Notes under the pieces: model-generated
Databases searched by the model: none
The model's input: the letters and a program-made list of their open reading frames with translations, nothing else
What the model was told of the DNA's origin: nothing
NCBI GenBank assembly: GCA_013297875.1
Contig: JAAFIW010000009.1
Location: 98,098-162,097 of the forward strand
Origin: Comamonadaceae bacterium
Lineage (GTDB): Bacteria; Pseudomonadota; Gammaproteobacteria; Burkholderiales; Burkholderiaceae_C
Reading direction: 5' to 3'
Length of the DNA: 64,000 bases
Shown here: one piece after another, positions 8,475-15,063 of the stretch
Layout of the letters: the number at the start of each line of letters is the position of its first letter
Numbering within the stretch: the stretch's first letter is position 1
Position numbers and translations under genes: made by a program

Positions 8475-8540
8475 GCACTATGAATTCAATAGCTGCTTGA
8501 GCAATGAATCTCTGGGCCGGTGGCGGTTTTGGTCTGATTT
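8475..8540 (+). repeat. Dispersed repeat, copy 5
   Basis: CACTATGAATTCAATAGC, then TGCTTGAGCAATGAATC and TCTGGGCCGGTGGCGGTTTT, form a near-consensus copy that starts at the stop codon of the AraC-type gene. Confidence 0.75.
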
Positions 8541-8550
8541 GATGGCTGTC

Positions 8551-8581
8551 TTGCTCCTTCCCCCGCTGGGGGAAGGAGCAA
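8551..8581. terminator. Perfect 14-bp hairpin between convergent genes
   Basis: TTGCTCCTTCCCCC (8551-8564) pairs perfectly with GGGGGAAGGAGCAA (8568-8581) across a 3-base loop. It lies between the convergent AraC and DUF2237 genes, where a two-way terminator is expected. No strong T-run follows on either side. The CTTCCCCC...GGGGGAAG type also occurs elsewhere in such genomes as a dispersed hairpin. Confidence 0.5.
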
Positions 8582-8609
8582 AACATGGCGTCAAATCAAG
8601 GGTTTGCGC

Positions 8610-9020
8610 TCAACCCGTGCTGCTCGCGTGCGCATCCACCCAAGCCAACCGCTCCAAATCCCCCAAGGTCACCACCTGCAGCGCCGCCATGTGCGTGCTC
8701 TCCAGCTTCACCCGCGGCGCGCAACCGGCCGCAAACGCCTCTTGCCAGCGCATGGCGCACAGGCACCAGGCGTCGCCTGCGTGCAGGCCGGGAAAGCGCC
8801 ACTGCGGGCGCGGGGTCGAGAGGTCATTGCCACGCGCCTTTGAAAACTCCAAAAACGAATCCGTCATCACCGCACACACCACATGCGTGCCATGGTCGGT
8901 TTCGTCGGTCTTGCAGCAACCGTCTCGAAAGTAGCCGGTCAGCGGGTTGAACGAGCAGGGCACCAGCGGCTGGCCGAGCACGTTGCGGGCGGGGGTTGTG
9001 GGGTCGTTTTGCGTAGACAT
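8610..9020 (-). CDS. DUF2237 family protein
   Basis: This 136-residue protein matches DUF2237: NVLGQPLVPCSFNPLTGYFR, then DGCCKTDETDHGTHVVCA, TDSFLEFSKARGNDLSTPRP, and FPGLHAGDAWCLCAMRW. The family is widespread and small, with conserved Cys residues and no established reaction. Nothing in the neighbourhood suggests a role. The ATG at 9020 gives the full-length family N-terminus. Confidence 0.85.
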   Translation of the reverse strand: MSTQNDPTTPARNVLGQPLVPCSFNPLTGYFRDGCCKTDETDHGTHVVCAVMTDSFLEFSKARGNDLSTPRPQWRFPGLHAGDAWCLCAMRWQEAFAAGCAPRVKLESTHMAALQVVTLGDLERLAWVDAHASSTG

Positions 9021-9036
9021 GGTGTTCAGAAGAATA

Positions 9037-9149
9037 TTGATCCGGCCCGATGAAGTATCAATTTCCGTTCGGACTGAGCTTGTCGAAGTCCTCGCGAGCC
9101 CTTCGACAAGCTCAGGGCAAACGGTTCATATTTCATCGGGCCAGATCAA
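9037..9149. repeat. Nested inverted repeat (113 bp)
   Basis: Outer arms are TTGATCCGGCCCGATGAA (9037-9054) and TTCATCGGGCCAGATCAA (9132-9149), with one mismatch in 18. Inner perfect arms are CTGAGCTTGTCGAAG (9074-9088) and CTTCGACAAGCTCAG (9101-9115). A half copy of the outer arm and adjoining bases lies at 50762-50811, and CGGCCCGATGAA occurs at 4857. It has the look of a dispersed mobile repeat without coding capacity. Confidence 0.65.
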
Positions 9150-9154
9150 TGAGG

Positions 9155-9364
9155 TTATGCCGACAGCCGCTTTGGTTTTGGTGCGCGTGGCATTGCGTCC
9201 GCCGCCACCTGCGCCACCGCCTCGTCCATCTCGGCGATCGTTATTGCACGATTGCGCCGCCCGGCGAGGCGACCTTTCAGGCTGGTTACCGGAAGGGGCC
9301 CCTGCTCAGCGGGCAATGCCTGCGACGGGTGCTGGACTTCAATGGTTCGGGTCTTGTTTGGCAT
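9155..9364 (-). CDS. Small hypothetical protein with VapB-like C-terminus
   Basis: The reading frame gives 69 residues. The tail (LAGRRNRAITIAEMDEAVAQ followed by VAADAMPR) resembles the C-terminal toxin-binding tail of AbrB/VapB-type antitoxins, with its LxEMDxAI pattern. The N-terminal swapped-hairpin DNA-binding part is not convincing. No toxin gene is adjacent. No ribosome site is seen before the ATG. It may be an orphan antitoxin remnant or not a gene. Confidence 0.3.
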   Translation of the reverse strand: MPNKTRTIEVQHPSQALPAEQGPLPVTSLKGRLAGRRNRAITIAEMDEAVAQVAADAMPRAPKPKRLSA

Positions 9365-9395
9365 GGTTGCAAAAGGATAGTTGGAACGAAAGTCC

Positions 9396-9983
9396 CTACA
9401 AGCCCACCCCAAACGGCTGCACGCCAATCAACACCCGGTGCGCCCAAAACGCAAACCCCGCCCAGACCAGCAGGCCCACCACCACGGTAATGGCCGTGCC
9501 CTGCGCCGTGCCGGCCGGGTACACCGTGCCCGCAGCCCGGTCACGCTGCCTGGCGGCCCGGAAGCTGAACACCGCCCACAGCAGAAAGCTGCCAAACAGC
9601 AGCACATCGGCCAGGTTGCCATTGCTGAGCAAATGCGCCAGCGCCCACACCTTGGTGGCCAGCACCATGGGGTGGTGCAGCCGGGTCTTGATGGCGTTGC
9701 GCGGCACGTAGGTGGCCACCAGCAAAATGAACGACACCAACATCAACAAGCCCGCCACATGGCTCATACCGCGCGGCGGCACCCACAGCGCCACCGGCTG
9801 CTGCCGCGCCAGACCGTAGCCCCACACGATCAGCCCAAAACCCAGCAGCGAGGCAACGGTGTACAGCCCCTTCCAGGCCCCATCGCCCCGCTGCGCAATG
9901 AAGCGGCTGCGCCAGTCGTTGGCCACGATGCGGATGGAATGCACGCCCAGGAAGATGAGCAGGCCGAGGATCAAAACGGTCAT
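9396..9983 (-). CDS. NnrU family membrane protein
   Basis: The 195-residue product has about five to six hydrophobic segments and the NnrU/NnrU-like pattern: ILGLLIFLGVHSIRI near the N-terminus, GLYTVASLLGFGLIVWGYG, and the central HHPMVLATKVWALAHLLSNG (roughly residues 103-122) with DVLLFGSFLLWAV. NnrU was first described next to nitric-oxide reduction genes and is related to isoprenylcysteine methyltransferase-like membrane folds. No denitrification genes are present here. The protein should sit in the inner membrane; its function here is unknown. Confidence 0.82.
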   Translation of the reverse strand: MTVLILGLLIFLGVHSIRIVANDWRSRFIAQRGDGAWKGLYTVASLLGFGLIVWGYGLARQQPVALWVPPRGMSHVAGLLMLVSFILLVATYVPRNAIKTRLHHPMVLATKVWALAHLLSNGNLADVLLFGSFLLWAVFSFRAARQRDRAAGTVYPAGTAQGTAITVVVGLLVWAGFAFWAHRVLIGVQPFGVGL

Positions 9984-10008
9984 GTGAAGGCTCCTGGGGT
10001 GGGTTTTG

Positions 10009-10066
10009 TTACTATGGTATTGATAGCTGCTTGAGCACTGAATCTCTGGGCTGGTGGCCGATTTGG
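10009..10066 (+). repeat. Dispersed repeat, copy 6
   Basis: TTACTATGGTATTGATAGC, then TGCTTGAGCACTGAATC and TCTGGGCTGGTGGCCGATTT, form a near-consensus copy. On the minus strand it supplies the last codons and the stop of the truncated antitoxin gene. Confidence 0.75.
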
Positions 10067-10221
10067 CATGTTTTCACGCTCCGCGCACGCGCAATGTCGC
10101 ATAGCGCCGCAGCTAGCAAGTCCGGGTTGCCATCTTCCAGCATATCGGTCAAATAGTCCGCAATAGCCTGCTCGTCATCCAGGTACTTGGCTGGGTCAAA
10201 GGGGGTTGTCTTAAAGGTCAT
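10012..10221 (-). pseudogene. Truncated addiction-module antidote protein
   Basis: Residues 1-48 (starting MTFKTTPFDPAKYL, continuing LAAALCDIARAR) match the N-terminus of HigA-like addiction-module antidotes (TIGR02684 type). Those normally continue into a Cro/XRE helix-turn-helix to about 95-100 residues. Here the family sequence stops after DIARAR. The remaining 20 or so residues are read from a dispersed repeat (10009-10066), giving a 69-residue product without the DNA-binding domain. AAAGG is well placed before the ATG, so it may still be translated. No RelE/HigB-like toxin is adjacent. Confidence 0.65.
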
Positions 10222-10308
10222 GAGTTGCCTTTCATGGTTTGCGGACTCAAGCCCAGCGGGTACCTGTCACCGGGCATACTGACCTGGTCAGCCCAAAGGG
10301 AAGTCTAA

Positions 10309-11085
10309 ATGCCCACATCGAACAACTGGACGCGAAGCCAAACGCTGGCGGCGCTCCATATTTACCTGCAGCTGCCATTCGGCCAACTCAATCACCGCAA
10401 TCCGACCATCAAGCAACTGGCCAGCTGGATTGACCGCACGCCGGGCGCAGTCACCCTGAAGTTGTCCAACCTGGCCAGCCTCGATCCTCAAATCGTCGCC
10501 AGCGGACGCAAAGGCATGAGAAATGCATCGAATCAAGACAAAGCGCTCTGGGAAGAACTGCAAAGCGATTGGGACGCTGTGGCTTTGAGCGCGGCCTCTG
10601 TATACGAACAACTGGCAGCAGCCAACGGCCTACCGGCGGCTGTCGACGTGATCGACGAAGTCCCCGAAGTTGCCGAGGGAGAAACAAGGTCTGCCTTGGT
10701 GCAAGTTCGGGTAAACCAAGCTCGGTTTCGGCGCGCCATCTTGGCCAGCTACGACGCCACCTGTTGCATCAGCGGCCTGCGCCACGAGAAGTTGGTTATC
10801 GCCAGCCACATCGTTCCATGGAGCCTGGACACGAAAAATCGCCTCAATCCACAAAACGGTCTGTGCCTTTCGGCGCTGCACGACCGGGCTTACGACCAAG
10901 GACTGCTCACCGTTTTGCCGGACTACACCGTGCGCATTCATCCGGACATCGTGAGCCAAAAAGGCGATGCCTTTATGTGTGAGGCTTTGGCGAAATATGA
11001 CAAGAAGCCGATCCAACTGCCTGGGCGCTTTCGGCCAGACAAAAATTTCCTTGCGTCGCATGCGGTGCGATTCAAGTTTCTGTAG
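10309..11085 (+). CDS. HNH endonuclease family protein
   Basis: This 258-residue protein has a C-terminal HNH_2-type nuclease domain at about residues 138-200: CCISGL, the first His in IASHIVPW (H167), Asn residues in NPQNGLCLS (N180, N183), and ALHDRAYDQG (H191, D192). The N-terminal 120 residues are helical, with a possible DNA-binding SWIDRTPGAVTLKLSN segment. Such stand-alone HNH proteins are often annotated as putative restriction endonucleases. No methyltransferase partner is present. It is convergent with the Fic gene, with a long hairpin between them, in an accessory region that also holds ABC-3C genes, so a defence role is plausible but inferred. Confidence 0.78.
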   Translation: MPTSNNWTRSQTLAALHIYLQLPFGQLNHRNPTIKQLASWIDRTPGAVTLKLSNLASLDPQIVASGRKGMRNASNQDKALWEELQSDWDAVALSAASVYEQLAAANGLPAAVDVIDEVPEVAEGETRSALVQVRVNQARFRRAILASYDATCCISGLRHEKLVIASHIVPWSLDTKNRLNPQNGLCLSALHDRAYDQGLLTVLPDYTVRIHPDIVSQKGDAFMCEALAKYDKKPIQLPGRFRPDKNFLASHAVRFKFL

Positions 11086-11113
11086 CGGCCACTTTGTTTG
11101 GCCACCATCCGTA

Positions 11114-11160
11114 AAACACCATGAAATTCCAACATCTGATGTTCGGATTTCATGGTGTTT
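11114..11160. terminator. Long hairpin between convergent genes
   Basis: AAACACCATGAAA (11114-11126) pairs perfectly with TTTCATGGTGTTT (11148-11160), and an inner AACATC/GATGTT stem stacks above it. It lies between the convergent HNH and Fic genes, has A-rich and T-rich outer ends, and is best read as a two-way Rho-independent terminator. Confidence 0.75.
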
Positions 11161-11166
11161 AAGTAC

Positions 11167-12411
11167 CTACCCCGCCTCCGCCTCCGGCCACAAGCCTGGA
11201 AAGTAAAACCGCAGCGCATGCTGCGGCACGCCAAAGCGCAGCTTGCCGTAGGGCGAATCGCTGGCCAGCAGGCCGCGCTTGAGCAGCGCCGACACCTGGG
11301 CCGTGGCCAGGCGGTCGCCCAGGCCCAGCATGGCTTTGAAGTCGGCGCGCTCCAGGTCGGCTTGGGTGGCAAACAGGTAGTGCAGCGCGCGCAGCGCCTC
11401 GGTGCGCACGCCCAGCTTCACCACGCTTTGCTCGTAGCTCAGGCAGGCGGCGATGCGGTCTTTCATGGTGTTCAGGTTGAGCAAGCCGGTCATGAAGCGC
11501 ACTTGGTCTAGGCACAGGGTTAGCACGTAACCCATCCACGCCTCCAAGCCCCGCTCGGTCAGGTTGCCGCGTCCGTCCAGGTCACCGGCACGTGGCTCGT
11601 CGGCGGCAGCCAGCAAGGCGTAGTAGCTGTCGTGGCTGCGCGCAAACCCGCGCAATGGCGACCACAGGCCGTTGGTCAGCCCCAAATGCCCCAGCACCAA
11701 GTAGCTGTGCAGCCGCGCCACCCGGCCACTTCCACCGCAAACTCCATCCCGAAACGGGTGAATCCACGCCAGCCGGTGGTGCGCCGCCGCCATGGCCAGC
11801 ACCTGCATCTCGCCACGCCGCACACTGCCGTAAAAGCTGCCCCAGCGGTCGAGAAACGCCGGTAACTGCGCCGCAGCCGGTGCCGCGTGAATGCCCACGC
11901 TCACCTCTTGTGTGCGCAACACGCCGGGCTGCAAGGTCTCGGTGGTCGGGTTCGCGTCGGTCGCGCCCAGCACCCGGTCTGCCTCGGGCAGCCGCACAAA
12001 CAAATCTTGGTGAATGCCACACACCCGCTGCGCCGACCAGACCTCCTGCACAGACCATTCGTGCCACTGCGCCTGCAAAGCCTGCTCACAAGCCATATGC
12101 GCCAGCGCCAAGCGCTGCCGCCGCGCTTTGTCCGCATCAGCCGAATAGTCGTTATGCAGCGCCTGCTCAATCTCCAGCGGCAGCGTGTGCTGACCTTCAA
12201 TCTTGTTGGAGTAGTAGGAATTCATGCCCAACAGCGACGTGCGCAAATCGACCAATGCGCCGGGCTGGCAAGCGCCGTTGAGCTGGTCGCAGGCACGGAT
12301 GAGGTCGTGGGCTTGTTCGAGCAAGAGCCCCAGACGGTGTTCACCAGGGAGCAGGGGCTCCATTTGGTGAGGGGCGTCGTAGAGCGAGAATTTTTGCGAC
12401 TTGGCGGGCAT
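11167..12411 (-). CDS. Fic family protein with an insertion in the catalytic loop
   Basis: The 414-residue protein has the Fic-N plus Fic domain and C-terminal winged-helix architecture. Fic proteins usually transfer AMP to target side chains. The inhibitory motif S-x-x-x-E-G is intact and N-terminal (SNKIEG, residues 68-73), which makes this a class II enzyme. The catalytic motif should read HPFxDGNGRxxR but reads HPFRDG-VCGGS-GRVAR (residues 218-233): the Asn is replaced by five residues, a net gain of four codons (11728-11742). The catalytic His218, Asp222 and both Arg remain. The downstream GLWSPLRGFARSHDSYYALL and DGRGNLTERGL segments are typical of the family. Activity is doubtful. An AT-rich palindrome lies just upstream. 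Confidence 0.85.
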   Translation of the reverse strand: MPAKSQKFSLYDAPHQMEPLLPGEHRLGLLLEQAHDLIRACDQLNGACQPGALVDLRTSLLGMNSYYSNKIEGQHTLPLEIEQALHNDYSADADKARRQRLALAHMACEQALQAQWHEWSVQEVWSAQRVCGIHQDLFVRLPEADRVLGATDANPTTETLQPGVLRTQEVSVGIHAAPAAAQLPAFLDRWGSFYGSVRRGEMQVLAMAAAHHRLAWIHPFRDGVCGGSGRVARLHSYLVLGHLGLTNGLWSPLRGFARSHDSYYALLAAADEPRAGDLDGRGNLTERGLEAWMGYVLTLCLDQVRFMTGLLNLNTMKDRIAACLSYEQSVVKLGVRTEALRALHYLFATQADLERADFKAMLGLGDRLATAQVSALLKRGLLASDSPYGKLRFGVPQHALRFYFPGLWPEAEAG

Positions 12412-12424
12412 GGCTAAGTCTATG

Positions 12425-12442
12425 ATAAATATTAATATTTAT
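12425..12442. promoter_or_regulatory. Perfect 18-bp AT palindrome upstream of fic
   Basis: ATAAATATTAATATTTAT is its own reverse complement. It lies 13 bases before the Fic start codon in a strikingly AT-rich stretch (12419-12455). It could be an operator over the fic promoter or simply an AT-rich promoter element. Confidence 0.45.
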
Positions 12443-12581
12443 AAATTTTTGCAACTTGTATTGCGGAAAATTTGGCGCACGACTGAACGCCGATTTTCGT
12501 TCAACATGAAAAGGCGGTAGTACAGCGCAACGGCTCGGGCGCACACCTTGTTTCACCACGGCTTGCTCGTAACCACCCCAC

Positions 12582-14567
12582 TTACGCGCTGTTAAGCCAT
12601 TCCATTGGCACGAGCTTGATACCGTTGCGCCACTCGGGCAGGCCGACGACGCCCTCCACTTCGCCCCAGACTTCCTGGGATGCGTGGTCGAGCACTATGA
12701 GCTGCATCATTCCGTTCGCGCTCAACACAACTTTTCCCATCACATCGAAAGCCATGCGCACGGCGTCCACATCCTCGTCGCGCAAGCGCGGCTCATCTTC
12801 CTTAGTCTCCTCATTTACGACTCGGCTAGGCACGCGTTTTGGGAAGTACACCTGGCTCGGTTGATCCAACACCAGGAAGGCGGGGACAGGGCTGTTGCGC
12901 TGCGCCAGGAAATATTGGTGAAGCGCCAAGAGTACCGCCAAGTGGTAGGCGAGCCAGTTCGATCCGCTCCCAATTTCCGACAGGTAGTCATCCCGATCCG
13001 AACCCTGCACCTTTATTGTGAGGTCGTTGATTTCCAGCGAAATCGGAGCTTGCGGATTCTCGACATCGAGGAACGGCAGCAGCCTGCCTGCAAAACTGTT
13101 TATAGCGGTTAACGCGCGACGCTTACGCGATTCAACGTCCTGTTCGCGTAACTCCCCTTCCAGCCGCTGTACGAGCTCCGTCAAGCGAGCCACCTCCTCG
13201 ACTAACTCACTGTCATTACCGAGCCGCCGATGGAGATCAAGAGCAGCCTCCAAGTTGCCGACGAACCGCTCGGCGCGCTGAGCTGCAAACTGTCGCTGCC
13301 GAGCGTCGGCAGAGCGCCCCGATAAGGCGCGCTTGCGAAATTGCACCGACCGCAACCTTTCCGTTGTCTGACCAACCTCTTTAGTAACGCGCTGCAACTC
13401 CCGATCAAACGCTGCCGGCACTTCTTTGTCGATGCCAGACTCGGCCTCGACTTCGTGGAGTCGAACGGAAAGTGCAAGGAGCTTCTTCTTCGCGGAGTCG
13501 GTGTGGCTGCCGCACATGGGGCAGTCACCGTGATCGTCGGTGTGCCCGACTAGCCAACTCGATAGCTGAAGGCGGCCACGCTGGAGCGTAAGCGCGCCTT
13601 GATATTGGTCGGCACCAACTTGCATGCGATTCATCTCTTCAAGCCGATGACGCAAGGTCGTCAACTCACGGGACACCTCGCGTTCTTCCACATCGAGCCC
13701 GCTGAGCTCGCTCAGCGCGTCAGAGATGGTGGAGGTGCTCACCGCGAGCGTTAGGTCGGTTCTGGCGACCACTTCCTCGAGCTGCTCGATCATCTGCCCA
13801 CGCGACAGCTCTTGTTCGGGCCGCGCCGCCAGTCCCAACTCCTGTGCTTCGCTAAACTTGGCTTTCAGATCCGCAAGCCAGCGAGCCGACACCTCTTGTG
13901 CATCCTTGAGCTCACGCACTTTGCGTCGCAGCTCCTGACGAGCGCGTCCGAGCTCGAACTGCTTCGCCATGAGCGCCGGTGTCACCGCTCCAATTACATA
14001 GGGGAAGATCTTCCGCAGCTTCTCGCGGTGCTCGTAGGTGTTGGCCTTGAAAAACAGAACGTCTGGGTTGGCGACAACGTTCTGCGGTTGGAACGTGAAC
14101 GCAGCCAGATCACGGAAGCTGGGACGCCCATCAAAACCAGTCGAATCGTCCCCACCGGAAAAGTCCAGATTGGATAAGCCCGCCAACTCATCGAGCAGGC
14201 GCTTCATAGCATCAGCATTGGTGTTCTTAGCAACACGATGAGGAATCTCGGTAATTCGATCCGCCTCGAAAAGGAACATGTCCTCGGTACTGCGTTGGGC
14301 ACCAGGCTCTCGGCGCGCCAGCAACTTGTCTCCCTGCGCAGTCGCTACAACGATACCGAACCATTCGCAGTGCTTTCGGATCGTGTTAACCGGAATAGTG
14401 CACGTCCCGGCACCCAGGCAGTAATCGATGATGGGAATGACGGCCGACTTTCCAGTGCGCGACGCGCCGCTAATGACATTGACTTTTCCCAACTCGAACG
14501 GAACCCGTCGGGGCTTGAACTCAGCATTGCGAGGCCAAAGCAAGATTTCGCGAATTTGCAGGAACAT
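12582..14567 (-). CDS. ABC-3C system ATPase (DUF3732, Rad50/SMC-like)
   Basis: The 661-residue protein matches the DUF3732 branch of SMC/Rad50-like ATPases. Walker A is GASRTGKS (residues 34-41). Heptad-rich coiled coil runs from about 200 to 490 and is interrupted by a zinc-hook-like CPMC (349-352). A signature-like EIGSGSNWLAYHLA (531-544) follows, then a Walker-B-like FLVLDQPSQVYFP (564-576), in which the usual acidic residue after Asp is Gln. In the ABC-three-component systems this ATPase is encoded with a middle component and an effector, and all three are here. The ATG at 14567 overlaps the stop of the preceding gene by one base (TGATG), which fixes the start. The ATPase is expected to sense or restrain, and then license, the effector. 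Confidence 0.85.
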   Translation of the reverse strand: MFLQIREILLWPRNAEFKPRRVPFELGKVNVISGASRTGKSAVIPIIDYCLGAGTCTIPVNTIRKHCEWFGIVVATAQGDKLLARREPGAQRSTEDMFLFEADRITEIPHRVAKNTNADAMKRLLDELAGLSNLDFSGGDDSTGFDGRPSFRDLAAFTFQPQNVVANPDVLFFKANTYEHREKLRKIFPYVIGAVTPALMAKQFELGRARQELRRKVRELKDAQEVSARWLADLKAKFSEAQELGLAARPEQELSRGQMIEQLEEVVARTDLTLAVSTSTISDALSELSGLDVEEREVSRELTTLRHRLEEMNRMQVGADQYQGALTLQRGRLQLSSWLVGHTDDHGDCPMCGSHTDSAKKKLLALSVRLHEVEAESGIDKEVPAAFDRELQRVTKEVGQTTERLRSVQFRKRALSGRSADARQRQFAAQRAERFVGNLEAALDLHRRLGNDSELVEEVARLTELVQRLEGELREQDVESRKRRALTAINSFAGRLLPFLDVENPQAPISLEINDLTIKVQGSDRDDYLSEIGSGSNWLAYHLAVLLALHQYFLAQRNSPVPAFLVLDQPSQVYFPKRVPSRVVNEETKEDEPRLRDEDVDAVRMAFDVMGKVVLSANGMMQLIVLDHASQEVWGEVEGVVGLPEWRNGIKLVPMEWLNSA

Positions 14568-15061
14568 CAGAGCTTTACTTTCAGCGTTGTTGTCACCTCG
14601 TGCAGTGTCAACTGCCCGCACCACTTGCCGAGCTTCTCCGCATCGGCCAGAAGCTGCTTTACTTCATCGGGGAGCGCTCGCGCCTTGGTACGCGACAACG
14701 GAACTACCTCACCTGCCTCAGACAAGTGAACCAGCCGCCCGGCCGACGCCAACTCAATGGACTGGAGACTAAGACGGCGCCAACGTATCGCCCTCTCATG
14801 GATTTGCAGCAGGACATCCTGCTTGGAGACGCTCGAATCTCCGAACTTGGCAGCGTACGCACGAAGACCGGAACTCGACCGTGTTCGTCGCAACAACTCC
14901 ACAGTGGCTTGATAAAACACGATGGGCAGCACCAAGAAGAGTAGTGGGAGGGGTGGTGCATCGCCTGCAGGGTGAGTCTCGACAAAGCCGCAGCAGAAAC
15001 GCCAAAGAATGGCGGCACCCAGTGCGGGGTTCTGAACGTTTTGCGCCTCCCGTGCCAACAT
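14567..15061 (-). CDS. ABC-3C system middle component
   Basis: This 164-residue helical protein opens with NVQNPALGAAILWRFCCGF, the pattern of the small middle-component proteins of ABC-three-component systems, probably the MC3 type (formerly a DUF); the exact subtype is from memory. A hydrophobic stretch, LPLLFLVLPIVFYQATVELL, spans about residues 38-57. The gene sits between effector and ATPase genes, 2 bases after the former and overlapping the latter by one base. It is expected to bridge effector and ATPase. The ATG at 15061 is fixed by that packing and by the family N-terminus. Confidence 0.75.
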   Translation of the reverse strand: MLAREAQNVQNPALGAAILWRFCCGFVETHPAGDAPPLPLLFLVLPIVFYQATVELLRRTRSSSGLRAYAAKFGDSSVSKQDVLLQIHERAIRWRRLSLQSIELASAGRLVHLSEAGEVVPLSRTKARALPDEVKQLLADAEKLGKWCGQLTLHEVTTTLKVKL

Positions 15062-15063
15062 CG

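Noticed and set aside
10222..10308. Search for a toxin gene partnered with the truncated antitoxin
   Set aside because: The short frame ending at the antitoxin start has no RelE/HigB features and is under 25 codons.
11592..12281. Plus-strand frame opposite fic
   Set aside because: Low-complexity Pro/Ala/Arg translation lying wholly over the Fic gene.
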